Positions 1-10,294 of a stretch of DNA of 64,000 nt are shown here, one piece after another. Numbering within the stretch: the first letter of the stretch is position 1; every line of letters starts with the position of its first letter. The notes under the pieces were generated by a model that worked only from the letters and a program-made list of their open reading frames with translations, was not told the origin of the DNA and did no database searches. Source of the stretch: Muribaculaceae bacterium Zag1 (lineage in GTDB: Bacteria; Bacteroidota; Bacteroidia; Bacteroidales; Muribaculaceae); NCBI GenBank assembly GCA_002633115.1, contig NWBJ01000010.1, positions 1 through 64,000 of the forward strand, written 5' to 3'. The position numbers and the translations under genes are program-made.

Positions 1-2
1 GC

Positions 3-296
3 GGGAATGCTCCGTTTTGTGCACACGAGGGCTATACAGCTCTATACTACCAACTCAGCGACAAGCAGCGAGCTCTGGTCTTGGCTTTAGCCAAGGAAGG
101 AGTGGTGCGCGAAATCAACAGTGCTGCCTTTATCAGGCGCAACAACCTGCCCACGCAAAGCACCCTCTCGGCCGTGGTAAAACAGTTACTTGACAGAGAC
201 ATCATCACCAAGGAACTCAACCTCTACTTTGTCTATGACCACTTCTTCGCTCTTTGGCTTAGAAACCGCATCCTCTCCATAGATTTACATTTTTAG
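3..296 (+). CDS. C-terminal part of an AAA/P-loop ATPase-like protein (5' end outside window)
   Basis: Open frame from window start: GNAPFCAHEGYTALYYQLSDKQRALVLALAKEGVVREINSAAFIRRNNLPTQSTLSAVVKQLLDRDIITKELNLYFVYDHFFALWLRN; resembles the winged-helix tail of Bacteroidales ATP-binding proteins. Confidence 0.55.
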   Translation, partial: GNAPFCAHEGYTALYYQLSDKQRALVLALAKEGVVREINSAAFIRRNNLPTQSTLSAVVKQLLDRDIITKELNLYFVYDHFFALWLRNRILSIDLHF

Positions 297-503
297 ATAA
301 GTAGGTTTAAGCAGATTTACAATTTAGTTAAACTTAAACACGGAGGCCACAGAGGGGCCTCCGTGTTGAGAGTTAGGTTTAAGTTTAATTTTGAATTGAC
401 AAGTTACTTAAAATAAAATTCTTAACTTTGCAATACGAGAACCCCCAAGCCTCTCAACGATGCTCAAATCGGGGGTCGTTTTATCTTAGAAGGCAACGCT
501 CCC

Positions 504-3500
504 TCACCGAGTACTTACGAACTTCTCTATGAGCTTTTCAAGCTGTTCAATTCCTTCATTTATGGTGGAATAGTTAAAATCGCTCACCCCATACCACCAA
601 GCGTTCCTGTCGGAATAACTTGCTCCTAATCTCAGTTCTTGATAGAGGTTTTGCATTTCTGCATTTTTTTCTGCATCCTCGGGAACTCTTCTTAAGCCTA
701 TTTCTATATGCAGGTCACTGCTCAAAGTTACTGCATACAGCCATTTGGAGTTATCAGGACGATGAGCGATAGTAAGCCATTCAAAAAATGTTGGTTCATT
801 TTCAGATATCGGAATGTCCGTTTTATCCTTGCATGCATAGAAGGCATAAGGGAGGCTATTTTCTTGGAAGACTTTGACAAATCTATCAACAAAATCCTTT
901 CGGGCCTCATTTGCATAGCTTACCATGTCATTGAGCATTTTAATCACAATTTCAGAAGTATCGTTAGTCGTCAGAGTTCGTGTATAGGCAGCATCAGATT
1001 GATGTCCTAAGAATTGGCCATTCCAATTCTTTCCCATCAACCATATTGTATGTTGGTCAGAATTAAATCTGAAATAATAGTGATTGAACTTGAAATTCAC
1101 CTGAAGGCCACGCACTATATCATGATATAGATTAGTACCATGAAATGTAATGTCGGGTATTTGGTGGTGAAGGATATCCGTTATTGAGTTATAAATGGGA
1201 TCGTTTATCACGAAAGACTCTAATATCCAATTATATCCTTTCCTTTTAACACCTTTTGTGAGCAAGAAATCTGTCCCCCAATCCGTGCGAAGATAATATT
1301 CACTTTCATGTCCGCTTAGTTGCTGAGCAACAGCCATAAGCTCTTGGGTCAAAGGTGTGGATTTCACTTTCTCTTGCAACAAATATCGTTCTATATACTC
1401 TCTATTATCCTCGCGCAGAAAGAATGTTCGCATGTTTGCGTTGTCAAAAGATAGATAATCCCGATAAAACACCTGGGTAATTGCACTGTCAGGGATATAG
1501 GTGATAAGTTGACACATGCACAGTCGCTTGTTTTCCTGTATCGGCACAAGGAAATATATGTTTTCACACTTATCCTTGAATTTAAACCATGGACCTTCTT
1601 CGCCTTGATGAAACAAAGGGCGTATGGCACCTTCAAAGAAGGCGTAGCGTTCCATCTCAAGAACAAGGCTGTACATAGATACATCCGTATGCTTGAATGC
1701 TTTTACCCTCTCCTCGGCATACTGCTGGTTGGCACTTAGACCTTTGGCTCCATCCGAACAAAGGACCTCCAGCAAGGTCCTGGTTGGCTGCACACCATTT
1801 TCTGGGTACTGAATCTTTGCCAGTTTCTGGAACAATTTGCAACAATCGCAGAATGTCTCAAAGTTTGAAACCGTATTTCTGGCTATATTCCAGGCGAAGC
1901 GAAGCCAATCTTTCAAGTCTGTCGGATGCGCGGCATTTAGCATGATGGCATACATGACAGCTCTGCGTGCATAACTGCTGTCCAAGACTGATCGCCAATC
2001 GGAATCGTCATTTTTCCATCCCCAGGCTGGCGCAATCAAATCATGCCAACCACGCTTTGATTTAATTGATAGCAATTGCGTAAGGTCGTCGAATCCGACT
2101 TGCTCAAATGCTTTAATGAATGGTTCTGAAGATACAAACTTGCCGGAAGACAAGTTATTTATCTTTTCCAATTGGGATATAATCTTGTCCTCATTCACAT
2201 TTTTGTCAAAGCCATTTTTCTCACACATCTTGATAAACAAGAAATTCGCGATATAGCGTAAAAATCCTTCGTCTGGAAGACGGGTTGGTTTCGATGTAGC
2301 CCAAAAAGAATCCAGCCAAGTGGTGTCGATGTTTCGCTTCCAGTTTGCCGGAAGTTGTTGTGCAAAACACCTCTCAATTTCGGCTTTGAGATTTTCAAAA
2401 GAAGTGAGAGGCTTTCCACGTGAGTTCATCTTCAGGTAGATATTCTCACTGATATTATGGCGCCCCAAATCGAAAAAAGAAAATTCAATATTCTCCAGGT
2501 TGGGATATTTTGTTTCTTCCGCAGGAGATTTCAGATGGATGTCATCAAGCATGTTCAACATGCTCTTTACTGTGGGGTCTTGTTTCCAATAATCCATAAA
2601 CCAAACAGACTCCTTTATAGCCTTGCTTGGCTTGGTTGTTGGAAATCCCGACCAATCCTGGTTGGCTACGGCAACGCAGAAATCTGTGGCGGCTCGCCGG
2701 GTCTCATAAATAAATTTTTGAGACGAATCCGCATTATTCCCCCATCGTTTATCTCGATATAGCGTGAGAAGGAATAAGGTGGTGAGCCTTTGTTGTCCAT
2801 CAATAGGAATAAAGGTCTTAACAGTGGAACCCATATCGGTTTGGCGCTGTTCTTCGGTTCCAAATATTATTTGAAAATCTATTTTCTTTTTTGTATCGAC
2901 AGAAAAAATATCTTTCAAGAGATTTGTGCGGACCTGCGTGGCACGGCCATCGTCTTCCTCGCGGATGCGCCCATGGGCATAATCTCGCTGAATTTTAGGA
3001 ATCACTATATAATCATACTTCTTCGCCAATTCGGAGAAAGTCATCACAGGCATTATTTCTCCACTCGCTTCAGTTGTAGGCACAGACGATTCCTCAGTCT
3101 TTATGTCAATAAAGCTTGGCACATAACAAGATGGATAGGGCGATTTTACAGTCCTTGTTTCTTCTGCAGGTTTGGTACCAAAATAGTTTACCAGAATTGA
3201 TTTTATGTTTTCCTGATATTCTTCACGGTCAATATCGCTCCAGTAATCGAATTTGTTACTATGGGTTTCCGCATTGATGTTTTTTGTGCTTGTGAAACTC
3301 TTAGTGAAGACCATCATGGTACATGGAGGCACATAGTAGCCTTCGGTTTGCTTGCGTATGACGATACTCCTTTTTTCTGTGAAAAGTTTACGACCGATGC
3401 TTTCGTTGATATGACTGCTCAGCAGTGTGAGATTTGAAAGGCTCATAACAGAGTCTTCCAGCACAGCCACAAAGGGATCGGTCTTGTCTTTTTGTCCTTT

Positions 3501-3675
3501 ATTCAGTGCGTCTTTAAGCTTGTCACCTATCGCAGGGTATGGTTCGCCCACAAACTCTCTCATACATTCTGCATAGGCTGCATTGTTGGGGGAGATATGC
3601 TCTATGTGCCAATTGCAATTGTGAAAATCCTTGAAGGAGAACTTGGTGATGTCTTTTATTCTGTTTTGTCCCCCC
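504..3675 (-). CDS. Distal part of tandem DUF262 protein: DUF1524-like HNH segment followed by a second DUF262 domain
   Basis: After the G7 tract: HIEHISPNN...LSNLTLLSSHIN (DUF1524-like), then PKIQRDYAHGR...FIPIDGQQRLTTLFLLTLYR (second DUF262). Confidence 0.7.
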
Positions 3676-4938
3676 CGTATGTTCGCTTGTGCGTTGGTTG
3701 CCCAACATGGCAATATTGAGCAGGAGTAACAAACGATTGGTCTTGTCTTTGTTGGTATCATAACGGAAAGTTTGCAAAAGTTCAACATCCATTTCGCTTT
3801 CCCAGGCAACGGATTTCATACATCTTGCCTTGAGGTAATCGCGGAATTCTGACTTTGAGTGAAGTGCCTCATATTGCTGGAATAGTGGTTTTATATCCAA
3901 GTTGAAAGCCCGTAGATAACCGACAAGGTTGTAAATTTCCGGATCGGCATACCAACCTTCAAGCACATGGAATATCTGCATAACCCTGCTCCATATTTCC
4001 ATGGCTTTATGAGGCCTGTTGACAATCTGTCTTTCTCCGATTGCATCCCTAAAATAGAAGTATGTAGAATACTCTTGCTTGTCATGCTGTTTCTTGTCAT
4101 CCAAGGATTGCATAAGCTCAAAAATGAATCCGATGCAGGATGTTGGTTTGGAGTCAGAATTCAGGAAAAACCAAAAGTCATCCTCGCGAAGCCGACGCTC
4201 TACCTCGTCAAACTCTTCGGCAAGAAGATTTTGGCGCAGTTTTCCCTCTGTATTGAATGCCCCAAAAGTCCCTAAGAATATGGCTTTTATCAGTTCTGCG
4301 TTTGTTAATGGTATTTTCCCGCTGTTCAGGTTCTCAAAAGTGGTTAGCTCTTTAGCTTCGTCCACTATATCATGCCAAATAAAGCGAACTGACTCAATGA
4401 AATTATTCGGGAAAAATCCTTTCTCATGAAACCAATTCTGTATGAACAGTTTTGAGGCAAAGAGATGGTATAACTCAACATCCTTCTCGTTTGAAACCAA
4501 TTTTTCCCATTGGTCTTTGACGTATTGATTCCAGGTCTGATCATTACCAATGTCATTGCAGTATTCATTACCGCAAGAGCAGTCTTTGATTAGGCTCAAA
4601 CGAGTTGGACGCTCGTAATCCAATTCAAAGCGTTCTTTATGATTCATACTTAGCAGTATGAGCCAAATCGTTGTCAGTCGCTGTTGGCCGTCTATTACCC
4701 TGTAAAGCGCTGTATTTCCTTCTCCATTCAATACTTGTCGCACAACCAACGGCTGTAGGCAATAAAAATCTTTTTCACTTTTTCCCTCCAAGAACTCCGC
4801 AATATCTGCCAAGAGGTCTTCTACCTGACTTCTGGTCCATCGATAGCCGCGTTGATAACTGGGTATATAGAAATTGTCTCCAATTATTGAAGAAATTGGA
4901 ATGATTTCGTTATTATTATGTCCCTTGATTTCAGCCAT
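3670..4938 (-). CDS. Proximal part of DUF262 (GmrSD/ParB-like nuclease fold) protein; frame lost at G7 tract
   Basis: NFYIPSYQRGYRWTRSQVEDLLADI...YRVIDGQQRLTTIWLILL; homology continues in the -504..3809 frame after 3676. Confidence 0.75.
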
Positions 4939-4954
4939 GTCTTAAAGTGTTAAA

Positions 4955-5136
4955 TCAGCGATGTGTTAATGCCAAAACATCGTCTTGCAATTCACGAAGA
5001 TACAGTCGCGCACACATTTCTGCATCATCACCAGCGCGATGGTGTGTACCTTCGGGAATGCCAAATTGTTGGCAGAGGTAACCGAGTGAGTTGCCGTCTC
5101 AAAGTCTATGGCAATAAAGTTTACATCTATATTCAT
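4955..5136 (-). pseudogene. DEDDh (DnaQ-like) exonuclease remnant with internal deletion
   Basis: MNIDVNFIAIDFETA (Exo I motif) followed in another frame by NSLGYLCQQFGIPEGTHHRAGDDAEMCARLYLRELQDDVLALTHR (Exo III HxxxxDAE); the middle is missing. Confidence 0.65.
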
Positions 5137-6047
5137 TTCTGATAATGGGCTAAGATGTTTTCCGCAAAACGTTTCATTTCGTCCTGCACCCATATCGGTT
5201 CAAGCACCTTTATCTGGTCTGCCTGCATCAACAGGGCTTGCAGAAACTCATAGTTTGGGCGCACTTCGTAAGCGTAGGTCGTGGACTCGTAATCACGTGC
5301 AATCTCAGTCTGGGAAGAATGAATAGGCAGCGTGGCGAGGTATTTGCGGGCATAGCCATATACTTTGATGACTACGCGCTCTATTGGCTGTTTCCTATCT
5401 GCAATTACACCCACGCAACCAGCAAAGTAATCTTTAATGTCAAAATCCTCAGGCATCTTGAATTTCTTCTCAGTATCAACAATTTCCAGAAGTCGGTCAA
5501 GGCCATAAGTACGCACTTTGCTGTCATATACTGATCGCCCAACGAGATACCAACGGCGGTTATGAACCTTCATAGCGTACGGTTCAACCTCGAATGTCGA
5601 AGGGTGGGATTTACCAAAGCCTTGGTAAGTGATCATCAATACTGTATCAAAGCGCATGGCTTCCAGAATGCGTGTGAGGAAACGGCTACCCGATGGCATT
5701 TCCTCAAACTGGATACGATGTTCCAATGAACGGTCGGCCTGCAACTGGTTGAGCGTGGCATAGCTGTCCACCAACCACGAGCGCAAGCCATCACCCTCCA
5801 AGTCTTCGGGGTGGTCGATGTAATACTTGTAGCCATCCTTGGCATCGCACTCAATATAGACATTGAACACGTCCACAATGGCTTTCTTGTGGTTCATGAA
5901 GGTTCGCCACGGCAGGTCATCACCATAGCCCAGATGGCTGCGCTTCCAGCATTCATTGATTTCCTGGAATGTGATGCGTCCGTGGCTCCGTATGGTGTCT
6001 ATAAGCCATACATACCGGCCAAACAGGTCTGCGTTTCGTGCTCCCAT
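5133..6047 (-). CDS. WYL-domain transcriptional regulator
   Basis: N-terminal wHTH; VEPYAMKVHNRRWYLVGRSVYDSKVRTYGLDRL is the WYL-like core. Confidence 0.8.
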   Translation of the reverse strand: MGARNADLFGRYVWLIDTIRSHGRITFQEINECWKRSHLGYGDDLPWRTFMNHKKAIVDVFNVYIECDAKDGYKYYIDHPEDLEGDGLRSWLVDSYATLNQLQADRSLEHRIQFEEMPSGSRFLTRILEAMRFDTVLMITYQGFGKSHPSTFEVEPYAMKVHNRRWYLVGRSVYDSKVRTYGLDRLLEIVDTEKKFKMPEDFDIKDYFAGCVGVIADRKQPIERVVIKVYGYARKYLATLPIHSSQTEIARDYESTTYAYEVRPNYEFLQALLMQADQIKVLEPIWVQDEMKRFAENILAHYQK

Positions 6048-6126
6048 ATCTGATGCTTTGATCTTTTGACTGCAAAGTTACCAATAATCTATGAAAAATT
6101 GAGGCATAGCACAAGATTTTCTGCGT

Positions 6127-6618
6127 TTAATTGCCATTATTCGAGGTATTTTCGGCGTTTTGAGATGTGAAAGCAGCAATAATCACTCCTTTCGGAACCA
6201 GTTCTTCTGGAAAGTACAAGCCAAACATCATCTCAATGTTGTTGCTTACCATCTCTTCTAAAACACCTTGAAGGAGTTCTGCCCATTGGGGAATCTCAAC
6301 TAGGTTGCAGATAGCCATATTGCACAGCAAGACGGTCAACGTCATCCCTTTGTGTGTTTGTCGAAGCTGCCGTATTGCGGAGTGAATGCAATCTGTACGA
6401 ACCTCAGTGACATCAAAAGCCAAAGCATCAAGAACATCCCCCGATTTGCATAAGGTCTTGACATCTTGAAAATCCAGACTTATCACATTTCGTGGTTTTA
6501 TAACATGCTCAACAGCTATCTCTCGGAACTGTGCATAAGTAGCCAGTCCCTTTACTCTTTCTGCGAGAGGCAACTCTTTGCTCATCTCGTCAAATCTTTC
6601 CGATATATAATCACTCAT
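6127..6618 (-). CDS. Hypothetical protein
   Basis: ORF from MSDYISERFDEMSKELPLAERVKGL..., 164 codons; longer upstream ORF start is implausible. Confidence 0.5.
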   Translation of the reverse strand: MSDYISERFDEMSKELPLAERVKGLATYAQFREIAVEHVIKPRNVISLDFQDVKTLCKSGDVLDALAFDVTEVRTDCIHSAIRQLRQTHKGMTLTVLLCNMAICNLVEIPQWAELLQGVLEEMVSNNIEMMFGLYFPEELVPKGVIIAAFTSQNAENTSNNGN

Positions 6619-6739
6619 GGTTCTTAATTGCTGTGGTTTGACATTGCAGATGCCAGTTCCACCATCTTTTGTGCTGTGGCAAACTCCTTTGGGAAGTGAA
6701 CATTGATTGGGGGCTAATAAAGATAGGGCGCGTTTCTTC

Positions 6740-6970
6740 ACGTCCGATTTTTCGTGCGTGCTGCACATAGTCCGCCACGATGAGGAAGTAATCCTCATAT
6801 CCGGCATTCTCAATATATCTCAATTCATAGTCGATGCGATCGGCCAGTTCGTCTGACCAATCCTCGCCATAGCGTTCACACGCTCCCTCAATGACAATGT
6901 CTCGTAAATATTCTTCATCACAAGAAGTATTATTCCAATACTTTGCTAAGAGACATTTCTTTGGTTGCAT
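6740..6970 (-). pseudogene. DNA polymerase III alpha (DnaE) fragment
   Basis: DEEYLRDIVIEGACERYGEDWSDELADRIDYELRYIENAGYEDYFLIVADYVQHAR resembles the DnaE region around YFLIVxDFxxxAR; truncated on both sides. Confidence 0.65.
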
Positions 6971-7165
6971 ACGTTATTTATATTTTCATTTGCAGGTTTC
7001 CTACTGCCATGCGAATGCAGATGCGATCCTCCTGCGTACTTCTGCGGCTGACACCCCAGGCCACATCTTTCCCGTCTTGATAGGATATTGGTTTTTGATT
7101 GTTATTGTTGTGCTATTCGCGATGCAAAGTTATAGTGGCGGTTATGTCAGAATGAGGTATCGGCT

Positions 7166-7984
7166 TTAAGAAATTATGTCTTTGTATCGCCGGCCAGCTT
7201 GGTCTGTCAGCCGTTGGCATACCAACTGAACATTCACATCATAACTGTTGATACGCACGATGTCAGCCAATGAATACGGGTTGTGGGTATATAGAGAATG
7301 GAATGCGTGTCCAAAGCAGATATGCTTTAGGTCATCGCGATGCAGGCACTCATCCCAACTTGTGCCATCGTCCAAGTCAGCAAAACCAATGGCAAGCAAC
7401 TCCTTGTCCGTCATGTCGGGGCTATTGCCTTCTTCGTGCCGTAAGAAGCAACTGTCAATGTAGCCAAGAGAATAACGTTTCTCTTCTTCATTGCTCATTA
7501 TGACGTACAGCATATAAGCGAAGTCTGAGCCATAATAGGCATCGTTTTCCAAATGCTGAACGGTGCCGTAATCACCCTCTTTGCTGTCGTATTCCACGCC
7601 AACAGTCAGTTTGCCTTCAATTTCATAGTCATCGTCGAAACTTTCATCCGTGCCATGAGCCAGTAAAGTGCGATACAAAGAACAGGTTCGCCGGAACATA
7701 CTCTTCCGCAAGTCTGTCAGGAGTCCGTTCACCTGCTTGATGCGCTCAATCTCTGCGGAGGAATATGTGAACATTTTGTCGAGTATCATTGTACGCAGAC
7801 CGATGCAGTCATCAATGTCATCCACAAAGGATTGCGCTGGATGCTCCAGATAGAACGTCAAAGGGTCATCCCCTACAATGCTTTTGATACTATCCTCCAC
7901 CGATAATAGCAAACGGCGCAGGGTTTCAATGTCATTGGCAGTGTCAATATGCTGATGATATGAGTTGTACAATTCTTCCGTCAT
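7166..7984 (-). CDS. Hypothetical protein
   Basis: ORF from MTEELYNSYHQHIDTANDIETL, 273 codons. Confidence 0.55.
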   Translation of the reverse strand: MTEELYNSYHQHIDTANDIETLRRLLLSVEDSIKSIVGDDPLTFYLEHPAQSFVDDIDDCIGLRTMILDKMFTYSSAEIERIKQVNGLLTDLRKSMFRRTCSLYRTLLAHGTDESFDDDYEIEGKLTVGVEYDSKEGDYGTVQHLENDAYYGSDFAYMLYVIMSNEEEKRYSLGYIDSCFLRHEEGNSPDMTDKELLAIGFADLDDGTSWDECLHRDDLKHICFGHAFHSLYTHNPYSLADIVRINSYDVNVQLVCQRLTDQAGRRYKDIIS

Positions 7985-8068
7985 TATTTCTATGGTGTGT
8001 TTAAGTTTTTGCGGCAAAGGTATTATGGAGGTTATGCCGAATTGCTGCATTGGCTTCAAGAAAAATCA

Positions 8069-8743
8069 TCATATAGTCCAAATTTCTATTTCGCCACCAT
8101 TATTTTGGATGGTCTTTTGCACATAAACCCAGGATTTCTCTTTCATCTTGTAATCTGGTGAGATTCCAATCTTGGATAATTGCGATTCGTTGCCGAGCGT
8201 AATTTCACGCAGTTCTTCACAGCAAGCACATTCAATCTCTCGCAAGAGGTTGCATTTGGACGCGAGGACCTTCTGCACTTTGCTGCAACTGCAATCAAGG
8301 AACTCAAGGTTGGTATTACATCTCAAATCAAGAACCGTAGCTACTGTCCCCCTGCACTCGAGGCGCTTTAGCGCGACAAGTGGCGACAGGTCTATTGGCC
8401 CGTTCCAGCAGATGCGTAGTCTCTCTATGGATGGTGCTTCGCTGAAATCCATCTCATCAATATGCATATCAATACATCCGCTATCGAAAGCCTTGAAGGC
8501 ACAATCCATGCATTCCAGTGTAACTACGAAGTGTTCTTCTGAGATTTTAGCCTTGGTTCCATAATCGTGCTCAATACGAAGTGCTTCACCTTCATAACGC
8601 GGATGATTGGATGACACATGTCCATCGCCCCAATCTGCTTTAAGCTCGCCCTTTCCTGATAACACAAGGTCAAAGAATGCGAACTCGCCCATCTTCCAAT
8701 TCAAGGCGTGAAGTCTTATGGTTATCTTCTCTTTCTTTGTCAT
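8069..8743 (-). CDS. Hypothetical protein with leucine-rich-like repeats
   Basis: LECRGTVATVLDLRCNTNLEFLDCSCSKVQKVLASKCNLLREIECACCEELREITL. Confidence 0.5.
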   Translation of the reverse strand: MTKKEKITIRLHALNWKMGEFAFFDLVLSGKGELKADWGDGHVSSNHPRYEGEALRIEHDYGTKAKISEEHFVVTLECMDCAFKAFDSGCIDMHIDEMDFSEAPSIERLRICWNGPIDLSPLVALKRLECRGTVATVLDLRCNTNLEFLDCSCSKVQKVLASKCNLLREIECACCEELREITLGNESQLSKIGISPDYKMKEKSWVYVQKTIQNNGGEIEIWTI

Positions 8744-8872
8744 TAATTTTTTCTGATCAGATTTTTTCGGCCAAGGTAGTGGGGGCTTATGCCAAAATGT
8801 AGCATTTCAAAACGGGAAAAGAAGCACTTTCAGTAGGATTGTGCTTTATCATATTTCAATGTCGTAATTCTG

Positions 8873-9808
8873 CTATTGGAATAGTTGTATGATTGTGAGT
8901 CGGGTTCGCTTTTGCCAAGTCTGACGCACAATAATTGGATGGGATGCAATCTTGCAAATATCGTTTATCATATCATCCTTACAATTTGGAGATTGAGCCC
9001 ACAGCATAGTTAGGTCAGCTTTCTTGGAGAAATGCCGGTCATACTTGGTCATTAACTCGTAGATGTATGGTAACCCGATGCCATCTGCGCTGTAATCCTC
9101 ACGACGGCTAACTTCATAGCGTGCCGCCTTGAACAGCAGCCCTTCAAAAAGAGAAAGGTCTGTGTTAGGTGCAGAACGTTTAATCTGCTGTAGCAAGTCC
9201 CAGCGATTGGCAAGTCTTTCCAACTCATCGATGCGCTTTTCCCATCGATACGCACATTTTCGTTTGATCCGGTTCATACGCTTCTTGGTTAAAGGGTTTT
9301 CACCAACCCAAGTGTAGGTTCTAGTGCCAATGTCCTCCTTGCGGCATTTGCTGTCGTGCTCACGTTGGGTGAGATGCCACCATTTGAGACGGTAAGGATT
9401 GCCATCGGTTGGTGGAGTCCTACCTTCTTGCCACTCTGCAAATGTATCTTCCCTGTCCTGGGGGGTGAACCCATAGAAGGTAGCATCAAAGAGGATGACG
9501 GCGGCGATTTCTTCCAAAGGCGCGGAAACATTGCTGTCTATAACCACTTCGCGTCCCACGACAGTTTCCCAATCGGCATTATCCGAATGGTATGCAACAA
9601 GACAAGGCGCTTTGCCTTCTTCAATATAATATTCCACCTTAATCTTTTCTCCGTCAGGATTATCAGGGATGGTATTTCTCATTCCGTCAAAAGCCATTTT
9701 GAAGCCAGAGAGGCAATTGGCCATATCGGGATAGAGCTCCACAATATAAGTAGCAACATTGTCAAAATCGACTTTGTTGAGTATTTCTTTCAGTGTCAAA
9801 CGAATCAA
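8873..9808 (-). CDS. Hypothetical protein
   Basis: 311-aa ORF, no recognised motif. Confidence 0.55.
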   Translation of the reverse strand: MIRLTLKEILNKVDFDNVATYIVELYPDMANCLSGFKMAFDGMRNTIPDNPDGEKIKVEYYIEEGKAPCLVAYHSDNADWETVVGREVVIDSNVSAPLEEIAAVILFDATFYGFTPQDREDTFAEWQEGRTPPTDGNPYRLKWWHLTQREHDSKCRKEDIGTRTYTWVGENPLTKKRMNRIKRKCAYRWEKRIDELERLANRWDLLQQIKRSAPNTDLSLFEGLLFKAARYEVSRREDYSADGIGLPYIYELMTKYDRHFSKKADLTMLWAQSPNCKDDMINDICKIASHPIIVRQTWQKRTRLTIIQLFQ

Positions 9809-9877
9809 TTTTTGTGCAAAGATACTAATATAATATGAAAAAATGTAGCATCGGCATGTGATATCTTTATAAATAAT

Positions 9878-10095
9878 TCACAAAAAAGCCTCGCTCTCAC
9901 GAGCGGGACCTTGGAAACTATGCAAATAATAATCGCCGGTGATCATTGAGATGTTTTCAAAGCTGCCCTTGCAGGGGGTTACAAACAGCAGGCTCGAATT
10001 ATCCGTAGCTGCGCGGCAGCGGAAGATAACTCGAATCACGCCATTCAAATACAAATTATTAGGAGAATTGAGCACACCGCCGTAATCTGAATATA
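9878..10095 (-). pseudogene. Truncated paralogous fragment of the choice-of-anchor J protein at 12256-14904
   Basis: YSDYGGVLNSPNNLYLNGVIRVIFRCRAATDNSSLLFVTPCKGSFENISMITGDYYLHSF vs YPEIGGILNTPNNLYLEGVIRVQFRCRNIGDYRCLLFVSPCYGSFANIHSVEGNYWMRTF. Confidence 0.75.
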
Positions 10096-10294
10096 AGAGA
10101 CCGTAAGGACATAAGGGACCATAAGGACATAAGAAAGCGTAAGGACATAAGAAACGTAAGCACACCCAGGGTAATACAAACTCCCATGAGTGTGCTTACG
10201 CTAATCTTACGTGCTTACGCTAATCTTACGTGCTTACGCTTTCTTACGTGCTTATGGTCTCTTATGTCCTTACGGTCCCTTATGTCCTTACGGT
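10096..10294. repeat. Inverted arrays of short TAAGGACATAAG/GTCCTTACGGTC-type repeats
   Basis: Left arm gaccgtaaggacataagggaccataaggacataag...cgtaagcacac; right arm gtgtgcttacg...cttatgtccttacggtcccttatgtccttacggtc. Confidence 0.8.

Noticed and set aside
10096-10294. Possible CRISPR array
   Set aside because: Repeats are too short and irregular, lack unique spacers, and are arranged as inverted arms; no cas genes nearby.
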